From contig CAYMCO010000031.1 of NCBI GenBank assembly GCA_964388955.1, positions 4,801 through 68,800 on the forward strand: a DNA stretch of 64,000 nt, read 5' to 3'. Positions 1 through 10,252 of this stretch are shown here, in pieces. Source of the DNA: CAYMCO01 sp964388955 (GTDB taxonomy: Bacteria > Chloroflexota > Anaerolineae > Anaerolineales > E44-bin32). Both the position numbers and the translations under genes were made by a program. Position 1 is the stretch's first letter. The number at the start of each line of letters is the position of its first letter. A model generated the notes under the pieces. That model had not been told where the DNA came from and searched no databases. It saw only the letters and a list, made by a program, of their open reading frames with translations.

Positions 1-123
1 AACCACGATCCTTGCCCGAGAGCATGATCTTGCCCTGCGGAATCTCCAGGTCTCTCCACCATGGCTCCCATGGTTGCCGTGGCTTGCCGGGCGCATAGAG
101 CTTCGACTGAGCTGGGGGGGGCG

Positions 124-516
124 ATGAAGGGGCGTGTGCTGGCGGTGGATCCCGGGGAGGTGCGCACAGGCGTAGCGGTGAGCGATCCGACCAGGACCAT
201 TGCCCGGCCGCTCAAGGTCATCCAAGCCCGCTCGCGCCACGCGCTCGCCCAAGAGATCACCCGCTGCGCGGACGAGGAAGGCGCCGCCCAGGTGATCGTA
301 GGTGTGGCTTATGGCCTTGAAGGCGAAATCGGACCTCAGGCCCGCCGCGCCATGCGCTTGGTCGACGAGCTCCAGGCCTTGAGCGATCTGGAAATCCTGC
401 TATGGGACGAAAGCCTATCCACCCAAGATGCCGCCACCCGGGGAGGCAAGCGCGCCCGTTTGGATGCGCGCGCCGCGGCCCATATCCTCCAGGAGTATCT
501 GAATGCCCAGAGCTAG
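124..516 (+). CDS. yqgF: YqgF/RuvX-family Holliday junction resolvase-like / pre-16S rRNA nuclease
   Basis: 130-residue RNase H-like protein. Family members trim the 5' end of 16S rRNA precursors and were long annotated as putative Holliday-junction resolvases. Visible motifs: the first strand AVDPG with Asp9 followed by RTGVAVSD, a DES-ST segment in place of the usual DER-ST, and a C-terminal D-R-AAAHILQEYL block, which supply the acidic metal-binding residues. I start at ATG 124, preceded by a run of G (SD-like), rather than the upstream ATG at 61, because family proteins begin a few residues before the DPG strand and the extra N-terminus has no family features. The stop overlaps the start of mltG by 14 bases, the common yqgF-mltG arrangement. 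Identity is confident; the precise activity follows the family. Confidence 0.9.
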   Translation: MKGRVLAVDPGEVRTGVAVSDPTRTIARPLKVIQARSRHALAQEITRCADEEGAAQVIVGVAYGLEGEIGPQARRAMRLVDELQALSDLEILLWDESLSTQDAATRGGKRARLDARAAAHILQEYLNAQS

Positions 517-1654
517 CCGCCGGCCTGCGCGGCGCCGGAAATGGATCCTTCCGCTGCTGATCATCCTCTTGGGTCTGTGTGTCGCTGCATGGTTGGCCGC
601 GGTTGCCGTTTTCGGCATCCCCGACGCCCTCGGGGAACTCGGACCCCCCTCCCCAGACCTGCGGGGGCTAGAGCGGTATCTCCTCAGCGCCTATCTGCTC
701 ACCTTCCAGGATCGGCTCCATCAGCCCGCCGGAAATCCCGCCGTGAGCGTGGATCTGGAGGTTCAGGAAGGTGAGACCGCCGGGGCGGTGGTGGCTCAGT
801 TGGAGCGAGTGGGAGTCGTTTCGGATGGCCGCCTGCTGGAGGGCTTCCTGCGCTACCGGGGCCTCGACAAGGGAATTCAAGCGGGGCGCTATCAGCTTTC
901 GGGCGCAATGACGATCACAGAATTGGCGCAAACCCTGCAGCGCGCCAGCCCTTCCGAGAACTCCATCACAGTCCTCGAGGGATGGCGGCGCGAGCAGATC
1001 GCCGACCTGATCGACCAACGCCCCTTCGCCTTCGACGGGGCGAGCTTTCTGGCCGCCAGCCGGACGCCTCCCGCCGACTCCCCTCTTGCCGGCCAGCTGG
1101 CGGGCCTCCCCAGTCTGGAGGGGTTCCTGTTCCCCGACACCTACCAACTGCGGCCGGACGGCCGGGCTGAGGATCTGGTCACGCGAATGCTCGACGACTT
1201 CCAGAACCGGGTGACGCCGGAGCTGCGGGCCGGATTTGCCGAACAGGGTCTCACTCTCGTCGAGGCGGTCACCCTGGCATCAATCGTTGAGCGGGAGGCC
1301 GTCATCCCAGAAGAACGACCTGTCATCGCCTCGGTCTTCCTCAACCGCATCCGGGCGGGGATGCGGCTGGAGGCCGACCCAACCGTGCAATACGCCCTGG
1401 GCCGGGGTCCCGACGGCACGTGGTGGAAATCCACCCTCACCGCCGACGACCTCGAGGATCCCTCCGCATACAACACGTACGTGCATCCCGGCCTGCCACC
1501 AGGGCCGATCGCCAACCCAGGCCTGGAATCTATGCGAGCGGTCGCTTTCCCCGCCGAGACCGGCTATTTTTACTTCCGGGCGCGCTGCGACGGCAGCGGC
1601 GAGCACGTCTTTTCGCAGACTTTCGAGGAACACCTGCAGAATAGCTGCCCGTAA
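503..1654 (+). CDS. mltG: Endolytic murein transglycosylase MltG (YceG-like)
   Basis: 383-residue inner-membrane lytic transglycosylase that cuts nascent peptidoglycan strands and so sets glycan length. A basic N-terminus is followed by one membrane segment at about residues 13-38. The periplasmic part contains a LysM-like region and the YceG domain, with the signature LASIVEREA, whose Glu (about residue 263) matches the catalytic Glu of the E. coli enzyme. The family motifs LEADPTVQYA, YNTYVHPGLPPGPI and NPGLESM are also present. Length is normal. An AGGAG ribosome-binding site lies seven bases before ATG 503, inside the end of yqgF, so the two are probably translationally coupled. Peptidoglycan hydrolysis implies the organism makes murein. 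Confidence 0.95.
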   Translation: MPRASRRPARRRKWILPLLIILLGLCVAAWLAAVAVFGIPDALGELGPPSPDLRGLERYLLSAYLLTFQDRLHQPAGNPAVSVDLEVQEGETAGAVVAQLERVGVVSDGRLLEGFLRYRGLDKGIQAGRYQLSGAMTITELAQTLQRASPSENSITVLEGWRREQIADLIDQRPFAFDGASFLAASRTPPADSPLAGQLAGLPSLEGFLFPDTYQLRPDGRAEDLVTRMLDDFQNRVTPELRAGFAEQGLTLVEAVTLASIVEREAVIPEERPVIASVFLNRIRAGMRLEADPTVQYALGRGPDGTWWKSTLTADDLEDPSAYNTYVHPGLPPGPIANPGLESMRAVAFPAETGYFYFRARCDGSGEHVFSQTFEEHLQNSCP

Positions 1655-1683
1655 CGGCCGGAAGATCGGAAATTAAGACCGCT

Positions 1684-1857
1684 GGTCGTTCGTCGAATCC
1701 ACGCGGGTTGAAGGTTTGCTGGCTCTCGGCTATCAACTTTCTGCCATCAGCCAAAGTCCTGGCCGAGGGCGAATCGAACCGCCGATGATCGTCCACGAGC
1801 CGATCGCTGACCGCTGAGCCCTGACAGCCACCTGCGCGAAGCGCAGTCCGTTGGTCG

Positions 1858-1860
<3 letters not shown>
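1684..1860. repeat. Dispersed degenerate intergenic repeat, copy A1
   Basis: The gap between the converging mltG and rpoD holds degenerate words of the types GGTCGTTCGTCG, GGCTATCAACTTTC and CTGACCGCTGAGCC. It also holds a small hairpin, CTGCGC (1832-1837), loop GAA, GCGCAG (1841-1846), and ends in TTGGTCGTTA. The reverse complement of 1795-1860 lines up in the same order with 60021-60105 (ACGACGAACG words, TGCGC-TTC-GCGCA hairpin, GGCTGTCAG, TCAGCGGTCAGC). It may also act as a weak bidirectional terminator, but there is no T-run. Confidence 0.55.
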
Positions 1861-3036
<1,176 letters not shown>

Positions 3037-3222
3037 ATCACCCGTCCTGTCCGGCGAACCCAGCTCGGGTTCTTCCTTTCCGTCAAGAACTGACCGCTCC
3101 TACCAATGCATTCTTCGCGCCCCCGTTTGCACGCTGGCGCCTACAATAGATGTAGCATAATCAGATAAGAGCTTCCTTAGAATCTGGGATGCGATTCGAC
3201 AATACTCCGAACTTGACGCCCA

Positions 3223-3251
3223 ATGATATTGTACAAATAAGACCTTGTCAA
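3223..3251 (-). promoter_or_regulatory. Sigma-70 type promoter upstream of rpoD
   Basis: Reading the minus strand: -35 TTGACA (3246-3251), 17-base spacer, -10 TATCAT (3223-3228). Hexamer match is 6/6 and 5/6 with ideal spacing. The predicted leader of about 180 bases is long. Confidence 0.6.
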
Positions 3252-3457
3252 GCGAGATTTCCGCCAGGGTGCATCCGGGTTTTTTGCTGCGCGCTGCGAT
3301 CCCGGGGGCGGACGATCTTCGACCCTGCCGGCTCGATGAGCCCCCTCCTCCGACCGCGATGCTATCCCTCTCCCGCCAATCTCGCTGAAGGGAACGCTCG
3401 TGGGGGCACCTGCTGGCGCCAGCCTTCGATCCCTCCTCCCGCATTGCCCTTCGATCC

Positions 3458-3539
3458 GCCCCCACCCCCTTGGCCCCCTCCCCCAATGACCTCGGCATGG
3501 AGAAATCAACGCCAACTGTGGGGGGAGAGGGTTGGGGGG
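3458..3539. repeat. Imperfect C-tract/G-tract inverted repeat
   Basis: Runs of C broken by single bases at 3458-3485 face runs of G at 3519-3539 (GGGGGGAGAGGG followed by TTGGGGGG). The arms can pair imperfectly into a long GC hairpin. It lies in the 1.25-kb gene-free stretch. Function unknown; a dispersed intergenic element is one option. Confidence 0.4.
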
Positions 3540-4287
3540 CGAAATCTCGCCCATCTCGCGGGGCCGAGAACCGAATGCCGATTCCTCCGTTCGAGTAGAC
3601 CGATGCCGGGCCGCACGGATGCATATTCAACTTCGTCTCTCCTCCCCAGGGCACAGCCTCTGAGACACGAGGCCAACGTCATTGCAGCAAGCGACCGGAT
3701 GCGCCCTTACGCCATTGGACACCTCCGCTTCCCATCAGATATACGCAAGATACATGTGCGTGGTTCTACCCATCTTCTATCCTGCCGGCGCGTTACAGGG
3801 AATCGCTTCTCCGGGCGCTGGAATCTCCGCAAAGGCGAACTACTGGCGGCAGAAAGACGCCGTCACCCTCCTCGGCCCCCCTTTCGTCCCAGTGACGTTT
3901 TTCACAATGGATTCAGAAGCTCTGCACTAGGGCGGCCGTCCCGACCAGAGTAATCTCACAGCAAGCCGGGCTTGGTCATGCCAGTTCGCCGGTTTCAGCA
4001 CGCGCGAGATGCAACCGGTCTCGTGCGCCAACCGCCCAGGGGAAAGTCGGGAGTCAACAGAGAGGAGACGGCCGGCTCTATTCCTGCAGGCAGGGCCTTG
4101 CCTAGCTACCCTGTTCCCGGCACTGGATTGCCGCGGCTGGACACGCCCGCAGCGCGCCTCACCGTCTGCAACCACAAACTCCGGGACTACGTCCGTGATG
4201 GCAAGATTGCAGCCAGGGGGTCTCGATTGACCCTGGACAAATGGCTCTGCCTTTTCCGTCTGAAGCATCATCCACGGGAGTGAAATC

Positions 4288-6294
4288 ATGCTTTCGACAC
4301 CCGAGAAGATCCTCTTTATCCTGGCCCTGGTCGTTACCGCATATCTGGGGTGGCGCGCCGCCGTTCGGATAAACCGCATCATCCAACGTGGAGAGGGCAA
4401 CATTGACTGGGCTTCAGCCCCAAGTCGACTTATGATCGTGGGGGCCAGAATCCTCGCCTTTGCGCCGGTGTTCACCTCCCGAGCCATCACCAGTGTCCTT
4501 CATGGATTGGTGGGTTGGGGCTTTCTCTTTTACCTCTTGGTCAACACGGGAGACTTGCTGCGTGCGTTCATCCCGGGCTTTCTCTTCATGGGAAGTGGCA
4601 CGATAGGGAACATATACCGCCTGATAGCAGATGTGCTGAGCGTAGCCACAATCGCTGGAATGGCCGCGCTTATGTTCCGGCGCTTTGCGCTCCGGCCCAC
4701 AGCGCTCGGAACCCGCAGATCGACCCCCCTACACCCGAATGCGAGAGCGGGGATCAGTCGCGACTCTGCCATTGTGGGCGCGTTTATCCTGCTCCACGTG
4801 GGATTCCGCTTCATGGGGGAGAGCCTGCATATCGCCTCATCGGGGGCCGACCGATGGCAGCCCTTTGCCTCAGCCACGGCCGCAATCTGGGCGGGCCTCA
4901 CCCCGATTTCATTGGAGATTGCGCGCCATGCCACATGGTGGTTGGCATTGGGCCTCATTCTGGCATTCATCCCCTACTTCGAACATTCAAAGCATATCCA
5001 CCTTTTCTTTGCTCCCTTGAACTTCCTGCTCCGGCCCGAACGCGATTCGATCGGGCAATTGCCACCGTTGGATTTTGAGGATGAGAGCATCGAGAATTTC
5101 GGAGCAGCGCGCCTGGAGGACCTATCCTGGTATTCAATCATGAATGCATACGCATGCATCATGTGCAATCGGTGTCAAGATGCGTGCCCTGCCTACCAGA
5201 CCGGGAAGGTGCTGTCTCCAGCGGCCCTGGAGATCAACAAGCGCTATTACATCAATTCCGAGGCTCATCGCCTGGCGGCCGGCGAAGCCAGCGGCCAGAC
5301 CATGCTGGAAGTTGCGATCCCCTCCGAGGCGGTTTGGGCCTGCACTGCGTGCGGCGCATGCATTGAAATATGCCCCGTTGGCAACGAGCCAATGCAAGAT
5401 ATCTTGAACGTTCGGCGATACCTCGTGTTGATGGAAAACCAATTCCCGGAGCAGCTTCAAGCCGCATACCGTGGAATGGAACGCACGGGCAATCCTTGGA
5501 ACATCCCGCAAGAAAGTAGACTTGACTGGGCAGATGGGTTGGAAGTGCCGAGAGTGTCTGAGAACCCCGATTTCGACCTTCTATGGTGGGTCGGATGCTC
5601 TCCGTCTACAGATCCAAGGGCGCAGAAGATCGCCCGATCTTTCGCACAGGTCCTTCAGTCTGCGGGTGTCAACTACGCTGTACTCGGACGCGACGAGTAC
5701 TGCACGGGCGACGCGGCACGACGTTCGGGGAACGAATATCTCTTCTACGAGCTTGCAACGCGAAATGTGGAGACACTAAATCGCTACAAGGCCAAGCGAA
5801 TAGTCACGACGTGTCCACACTGCCTCCACACCATCAAGAACGAGTATCCGGCATTTGGCGGGCAGTATGAGGTGATTCACCACACGCAGCTCCTTCGAGA
5901 GTTGTTCGCCTCCCATCGGCTGGCGCCTGCAAGGGAGCTCGCTCCCTTGAATGTCGCCTTTCACGACCCCTGCTATCTGGGCAGAATGAATGGTGTCTAC
6001 GATGCTCCGAGGAGCCTGATGAAATCGGTTGGCATCACCATTAGCGAAATGCCTCGGCGTCGTGCAAGATCTTTCTGCTGTGGGGCGGGCGGCGGCCAGA
6101 TGTGGAAGGAGGAGGAGCATGGGGAGGGACGTGTCAGTTCGACGCGCTTGGGCGAGGTCAGGGAAACCGGTGCGGAAATGCTGGCCGTCGCGTGCCCTTT
6201 CTGCACCATAATGCTCTCTGATGCCGCCGGGGCAGATGGCGATGGGCTGAAGATCAATGATGTGGTTGAGTTTGTCGCCGAACGACTCGCTTAG
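4288..6294 (+). CDS. Membrane-bound HdrD/GlpC-like Fe-S oxidoreductase with NarI-like N-terminal domain
   Basis: 668 residues. The first ~240 residues hold about five hydrophobic segments with His residues, resembling the nitrate-reductase gamma/HdrE type of b-heme quinone-interacting domain. Two [4Fe-4S] ferredoxin motifs follow: CIMCNRCQDACP at residue 290 and CTACGACIEICP at residue 352. Two cysteine-rich CCG-type domains come next: the first with VGC near residue 436 and TTCPHC near 508, the second with DPCYLGR and FCCGAGGG (CCG at 597-599). This fused layout moves electrons between a membrane quinone or heme pool and a soluble partner; relatives are annotated as heterodisulfide-reductase-related or electron-transfer-flavoprotein:quinone-linked Fe-S proteins. 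The partner is unknown, since no etfAB or Hdr subunit is adjacent. Family is confident, substrate is not. Confidence 0.85.
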   Translation: MLSTPEKILFILALVVTAYLGWRAAVRINRIIQRGEGNIDWASAPSRLMIVGARILAFAPVFTSRAITSVLHGLVGWGFLFYLLVNTGDLLRAFIPGFLFMGSGTIGNIYRLIADVLSVATIAGMAALMFRRFALRPTALGTRRSTPLHPNARAGISRDSAIVGAFILLHVGFRFMGESLHIASSGADRWQPFASATAAIWAGLTPISLEIARHATWWLALGLILAFIPYFEHSKHIHLFFAPLNFLLRPERDSIGQLPPLDFEDESIENFGAARLEDLSWYSIMNAYACIMCNRCQDACPAYQTGKVLSPAALEINKRYYINSEAHRLAAGEASGQTMLEVAIPSEAVWACTACGACIEICPVGNEPMQDILNVRRYLVLMENQFPEQLQAAYRGMERTGNPWNIPQESRLDWADGLEVPRVSENPDFDLLWWVGCSPSTDPRAQKIARSFAQVLQSAGVNYAVLGRDEYCTGDAARRSGNEYLFYELATRNVETLNRYKAKRIVTTCPHCLHTIKNEYPAFGGQYEVIHHTQLLRELFASHRLAPARELAPLNVAFHDPCYLGRMNGVYDAPRSLMKSVGITISEMPRRRARSFCCGAGGGQMWKEEEHGEGRVSSTRLGEVRETGAEMLAVACPFCTIMLSDAAGADGDGLKINDVVEFVAERLA

Positions 6295-6504
6295 GCGACA
6301 CCCCTATACGCCATCTCCGACAAGGTATCTCAACAATTCGAGCCAGCGATAGCGGAGAGGCATCGAGCTCGAAGCTGCTGCCCGCTCCGAGTCCGCCCCG
6401 CCAGAAGCGGGGAACGAATTCCCCCGGGGCATTTACCCGCCGTCTCTGGCCACCAAACCATGCCCGGACCATCGCGGCGGGGAAGATCCAAGCGAAGGGA
6501 TCGA

Positions 6505-7812
6505 TTACTTCAGTAACTTGGCGTAGAAGTGCGGAAGCGGATCCACCGGCCGTTCCGAGATCTGTATCGCTTGAGACACACGCCTCTCGGCGGCCCTCAA
6601 GCCCCCCTCATCATTGGCATGCACCGTGAAAAGGGGATCCCCCTTCTGCAGGGAATCCCCGACCTGCACGTGGACCACCACGCCTACCGAATAGTCTATA
6701 GGGTCCCCCTTCCGCTCCCTGCCCCCACCGAGATCGAGCGTCGCCAGGCCGACCTCCTTCGCGTTCACCGCGCCTACATAGCCGTCGGATCCGGAGTTGA
6801 CCGTCTCGATCAAATCCGCCGTCGGCAAGCGGTCCGGGTGGTCAACATAGCCCACATCCCCGCCTTGCGCGCTGACCAAGCGCCGGAAGGTCTCAAATCC
6901 GCGGCCATCCTGCAGGCCGTCCAGCGCCATCTCCCTGCCCTGGTCCCGGTCGGCCGCCTCCCCAGCCAGGAAAAGCATGTCGGCCGCCACTTCCAGACAA
7001 TGTTCCCGGAAGCCTTCCGGCCCGCCGCCATGCAGCGTGTCGATGGCCTCACGAACTTCGAGCGCGTTGCCAACCGCATCTCCCAGGGGCTGGTTCATGT
7101 CCGAGAGAAGGGCACCCGTACGAATCCCTGCCCGCTCCCCGATTTGAATCATCAGATCCGCCAGCTCATGTGCCGCTTCAATGGTCTGCATGAAGGCGCC
7201 GAGGCCCACCTTCACGTCCAGAAGAATCGCGTTGACCCCGGCGGCGATCTTCTTGCTCATCACCGAGGAGGCGATCAGCGGGATCGAGCCCACCGTCCCC
7301 GTTACGTCCCGCAGCGCATAGAGCTTCCCGTCGGCGGGCGCCAAGTCTGCGGTCTGCCCGGATAGGACGATACCCTCTCCGGCCAACTGCGCCAGGACCT
7401 CTTCGTTGCTCAGGTCGACGCGATATCCGGGGATGGACTGCATTTTGTCCAGCGTGCCCCCGGTGAAGCTCAGCCCCCTGCCGGAAATTTTCCCCACCGG
7501 CACGCCCAGGGCGGCCACCAGGGGCGCGACCACCAGCGTGGTCTTGTCGCCCACACCGCCTGTCGAGTGTTTGTCGGCCACCAGGGGAGCGACAGAAGAA
7601 AGGTCCAGCGTCTCACCGGAGGCCACCATCGCCTGGGTGAGATCGAAGGTCTCTCGACGGGACATACCCTGCAGGAAAACCGCCATTGCCCACGCCGAGG
7701 CCTGGTAGTCGGGAATCTCCCCCTCGGTGAACCCGCGCACGAAGAAGTCGATTTCCTCCGCGCTGAGCTCCTCCCCATCCCGCTTCTTGATGACGATATC
7801 GACTGCGTGCAT
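6505..7812 (-). CDS. pdp: Pyrimidine-nucleoside (thymidine) phosphorylase
   Basis: 435-residue nucleoside phosphorylase that splits pyrimidine nucleosides with phosphate into base and (deoxy)ribose-1-phosphate for salvage. It carries the glycine-rich phosphate loop KHSTGGVGDKTT, the segment GRGLSFTGGTLDKM and DVKVGLGAFM (the family usually has DVKxGSGAFM). The three-domain length (about 430 residues) is complete, including the C-terminal barrel with VGDSLQKGDPLF. I start at ATG 7812 (MHAVDIV), where family members start; an in-frame ATG ten codons upstream lies over the -10-like TATAAT. Thymidine and broad-specificity pyrimidine enzymes cannot be separated by eye. A CCCCGC/GCGGGG hairpin lies in the 210-base convergent gap downstream (6396-6412). 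Confidence 0.93.
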   Translation of the reverse strand: MHAVDIVIKKRDGEELSAEEIDFFVRGFTEGEIPDYQASAWAMAVFLQGMSRRETFDLTQAMVASGETLDLSSVAPLVADKHSTGGVGDKTTLVVAPLVAALGVPVGKISGRGLSFTGGTLDKMQSIPGYRVDLSNEEVLAQLAGEGIVLSGQTADLAPADGKLYALRDVTGTVGSIPLIASSVMSKKIAAGVNAILLDVKVGLGAFMQTIEAAHELADLMIQIGERAGIRTGALLSDMNQPLGDAVGNALEVREAIDTLHGGGPEGFREHCLEVAADMLFLAGEAADRDQGREMALDGLQDGRGFETFRRLVSAQGGDVGYVDHPDRLPTADLIETVNSGSDGYVGAVNAKEVGLATLDLGGGRERKGDPIDYSVGVVVHVQVGDSLQKGDPLFTVHANDEGGLRAAERRVSQAIQISERPVDPLPHFYAKLLK

Positions 7813-7831
7813 GTGCCCACCCCCAAGCGGA

Positions 7832-7837
7832 ATTATA
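7832..7837 (-). promoter_or_regulatory. Possible -10 element for pdp
   Basis: A perfect TATAAT on the minus strand places the transcription start about 13 bases before ATG 7812. No good -35 hexamer stands at 16-18 bases, so this is tentative. Confidence 0.35.
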
Positions 7838-7892
7838 CACATACCTGCGCCGGGACATGCGCTCTGCGCCGTGCGTGAGGCGCGCCCCCTCA

Positions 7893-7914
7893 GCCCCCCC
7901 TAGACAGGGGGGGC
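7893..7914. repeat. Perfect 9-bp GC hairpin in divergent gap
   Basis: GCCCCCCCT (7893-7901), loop AGAC, AGGGGGGGC (7906-7914). It lies between two divergent genes, so it is not a classical terminator for either. It could be a dispersed element or a barrier between the promoters. Confidence 0.5.
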
Positions 7915-8056
7915 GAACAGGGGAGTTTAACCTGATAGATGAGCTTCGCTAACAGGCTAGTCACCGAGACGAGTGGGCGAGATATGCGGCGCTCGAACAC
8001 ACACTCACGCACGGCCGCTTTGCCGGCTCCCCGTGCGTGTGCAGGCGCCCATCCCT

Positions 8057-8065
8057 TGCTATAAT
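8057..8065 (+). promoter_or_regulatory. Extended -10 promoter of the deaminase-CYTH gene
   Basis: TGCTATAAT is a perfect extended -10 (TG-n-TATAAT). The -35 region at 17 bases has no consensus, as is usual for extended -10 promoters. The predicted start is about 20 bases before ATG 8092. Confidence 0.5.
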
Positions 8066-8091
8066 CGGCGCACCGGCAATGTGAGGCGAGT

Positions 8092-10071
8092 ATGACTCAA
8101 GCGAAGCTGGTCCTATCCAACGCGACGGTCCTCACCATGGATCACGAGTACCGGGTATACAACAACGGCGGGGTCGCCATCACAGGGGACAAGATCCTTG
8201 AAGTCGGCGGGGGCGATTCACTCGCCCGATCCTACGCCAAGGCCGAAATCCTCGATTGTGGTGGGAAGATCCTGATGCCGGGGTTGGTCAACGCCCACAC
8301 CCACACCCCCATGACCCTGCTGCGCGGGCTGGCGGATGACCGTCGGCTGGAGGTCTGGTTGTTGGGATACATGATGCCCGTGGAGCGCGAGTTCGTCTCC
8401 CCGGAGTTCTGCCAGTTGGGAGCCCGGATCGCCTGCGCCGAGATGATCCGCAGCGGTGTGACCTGCTTTGCCGATATGTATTACTTCGAGGACATCGTCG
8501 CCTCCGCGGTCGCGGAGGCGGGCATGCGTGCCGTATGTGGCCAAACGGTGCTGAAATTCCCGGCCCCAGATGCGGCCGCCTATGAGGATTCCCTCTCCGC
8601 AACGCGCGAATTCTTGGTCCACTGGAAGGACCATCCGCTCATCACCCCCTCCGTCGCACCTCACGCGGCCTATACGACCACCCCGGAGATATTGCGGGCG
8701 TGCACCGCCATGGCGGTGGAGTACGACGTCCCCCTGCAAATCCACATCTCCGAGACTCTTGAGGAAGTCGAGCAATGGCGAGACACCTATGACATGCCGA
8801 TTGTGCCGTGGGTGAAGAAGCAGGGCATCCTCGAGGCCAAAGTGCTGGCGGCGCACTGCGTGCATATCGACGATGGCGAGATCCACACTCTGCAGCACGC
8901 CGGGGTTGGCGTCGCTCACAATCCCACCAGCAACATGAAGTTGGCCTCCGGCTTCGCCCCCGTGATCGAGATGCTGGAAGCGGGGCTGGCCGTCGGCATT
9001 GGCACGGACGGGCCATCCTCGAACAACGACCTGGATATGTTCGAGGAGGCTCGCCTGGCGGCCTTTCTGGCCAAGGGCATCAGCGGGGATCCGACCGCCC
9101 TTCCAGCCAGGCAGGTGCTCAGCATGGCCACTCGCCTCGGAGCCAAAGCGCTTCATCTGGGGGACATCACAGGCTCAATTGAACCGGGAAAGCGAGCGGA
9201 TCTGATACTCCTCGATTCGGACACGCTGCACAACAGCCCGCATTTTCATCACGAAACGGATGCGATATATGCACGCATCATCTACGCCGCCAAGTCAACC
9301 GATGTGACGGATGTGATGGTGGATGGACGCTGGCTGATGCGCGATCGCCAGCTGACGACGTTGGACGAGAAGCGCCTTCTGGAAGCTGCCGACGATTATG
9401 CGCGCCGGATCGACCGCTTCATCACCGAGAGAGAGGAATCTGTCCTCTCCAAGCTGGTCGCCATCGGCGGTGCGCAGCAGCAGGAGAGCTATGAAGTGCA
9501 GATCAAACTCCGCGTCCAGGAGCCGGCGCCGGTATTGGCACAATTGAGTGACGGAAACCTGGAGATCATCCGCCGAGCCCACTACCTCGAATATGACACC
9601 TATTTTGAGTTTGACGACCCGGAAGACGGCCGGCTGCGTTATCGAGAGGATGAATTCGTCGGCGAGGACGGCGAGGTATTCAACGTCCGCTACCGCCTCA
9701 CCCTGACCGGCCCTGCGGCGGAGCGCACTCTGCCGAACTCGATCCTGCTCTCCCGCTCGCGCTTCATCGCTCCGGCCAGGCACAGTTTGCGCTTCTACCG
9801 GGAGTACTTCGACCCCACTGCCGAGGTCGAGATCACCAAGGACCGGCGGCGCTGGTTGGTGCGATTCAAGGGCCTGGAGTTCTTCGTCAACCTGGACCAG
9901 GTGCTCAAGCCGGGGCTCGAGGGATATTTCCTGGAGATAAAGAGCCGCACATGGTCGCGACGGGACGCGGAGCACAAGGCGGAGTTGATCTCACAGCTGC
10001 TCGAGGTGCTGGATCTCGCGCCGGAGAAAGTCGTGACCGAGGAATATCCGGACTTGGTCCAGGCCGGCTGA
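8092..10071 (+). CDS. MTA/SAH-type deaminase (amidohydrolase) fused to a C-terminal CYTH domain
   Basis: 659 residues. Residues 1-440 are a complete metal-dependent amidohydrolase of the MtaD/TRZ-ATZ group: VNAHTHTP with His68 and His70, QIHISET, LAAHCVH, HNPTSNMKLASG and the metal-binding Asp in GTDGPSSNN (about residue 304). These enzymes deaminate 5'-methylthioadenosine or S-adenosylhomocysteine to the inosine forms. Residues ~468-659 look like a CYTH (class IV adenylate cyclase/thiamine-triphosphatase) tunnel domain. They begin with YEVQIKLRV, close to the ExExK signature but with Gln for the second Glu, then LEYDTYF, an Arg-rich strand LRYRED and a terminal GYFLEIKSR. Ordinary deaminases stop near residue 440, so this is a fusion. 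The first half is confident; the second is assigned by pattern only. Confidence 0.85.
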   Translation: MTQAKLVLSNATVLTMDHEYRVYNNGGVAITGDKILEVGGGDSLARSYAKAEILDCGGKILMPGLVNAHTHTPMTLLRGLADDRRLEVWLLGYMMPVEREFVSPEFCQLGARIACAEMIRSGVTCFADMYYFEDIVASAVAEAGMRAVCGQTVLKFPAPDAAAYEDSLSATREFLVHWKDHPLITPSVAPHAAYTTTPEILRACTAMAVEYDVPLQIHISETLEEVEQWRDTYDMPIVPWVKKQGILEAKVLAAHCVHIDDGEIHTLQHAGVGVAHNPTSNMKLASGFAPVIEMLEAGLAVGIGTDGPSSNNDLDMFEEARLAAFLAKGISGDPTALPARQVLSMATRLGAKALHLGDITGSIEPGKRADLILLDSDTLHNSPHFHHETDAIYARIIYAAKSTDVTDVMVDGRWLMRDRQLTTLDEKRLLEAADDYARRIDRFITEREESVLSKLVAIGGAQQQESYEVQIKLRVQEPAPVLAQLSDGNLEIIRRAHYLEYDTYFEFDDPEDGRLRYREDEFVGEDGEVFNVRYRLTLTGPAAERTLPNSILLSRSRFIAPARHSLRFYREYFDPTAEVEITKDRRRWLVRFKGLEFFVNLDQVLKPGLEGYFLEIKSRTWSRRDAEHKAELISQLLEVLDLAPEKVVTEEYPDLVQAG

Positions 10072-10252
10072 CGCCCGCCTCAAGGTGGCCAAGTACCGAC
10101 GATCGCCCCCCTGGCCCCCTGCCGGCTCCGCGATTGCCGCACGCCAAACCGAATTTGCAGGCTGAGGCATTCGATCCGGTGCATTCGCGCCCGGACCAGC
10201 CTCATTGGCCCGGCGCACCGTGCGGGGCTGCATGCCGCGCCGCCACGACCAC

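Larger units (their letters stand above)
3037..4287. other. Long gap without a credible gene (1.25 kb)
   Basis: Apart from the rpoD promoter I see no gene here. Open frames on both strands have no recognisable motif and are Pro/Arg-rich, as expected from GC-rich non-coding DNA. Recognisable content: a C-rich tract (3458-3485) and an opposing G-rich tract (3519-3539) that form an imperfect inverted repeat around a loop of about 34 bases. The part nearest 4288 may hold the promoter and leader of the Fe-S oxidoreductase gene, but I find no convincing -35/-10 pair. A decayed gene cannot be excluded. Confidence 0.5.

Noticed and set aside
3189..3953. 254-codon open frame in the gap before the Fe-S oxidoreductase
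   Set aside because: Pro/Arg-rich with no motif and no SD; it overlaps the rpoD promoter and the C/G-tract inverted repeat.
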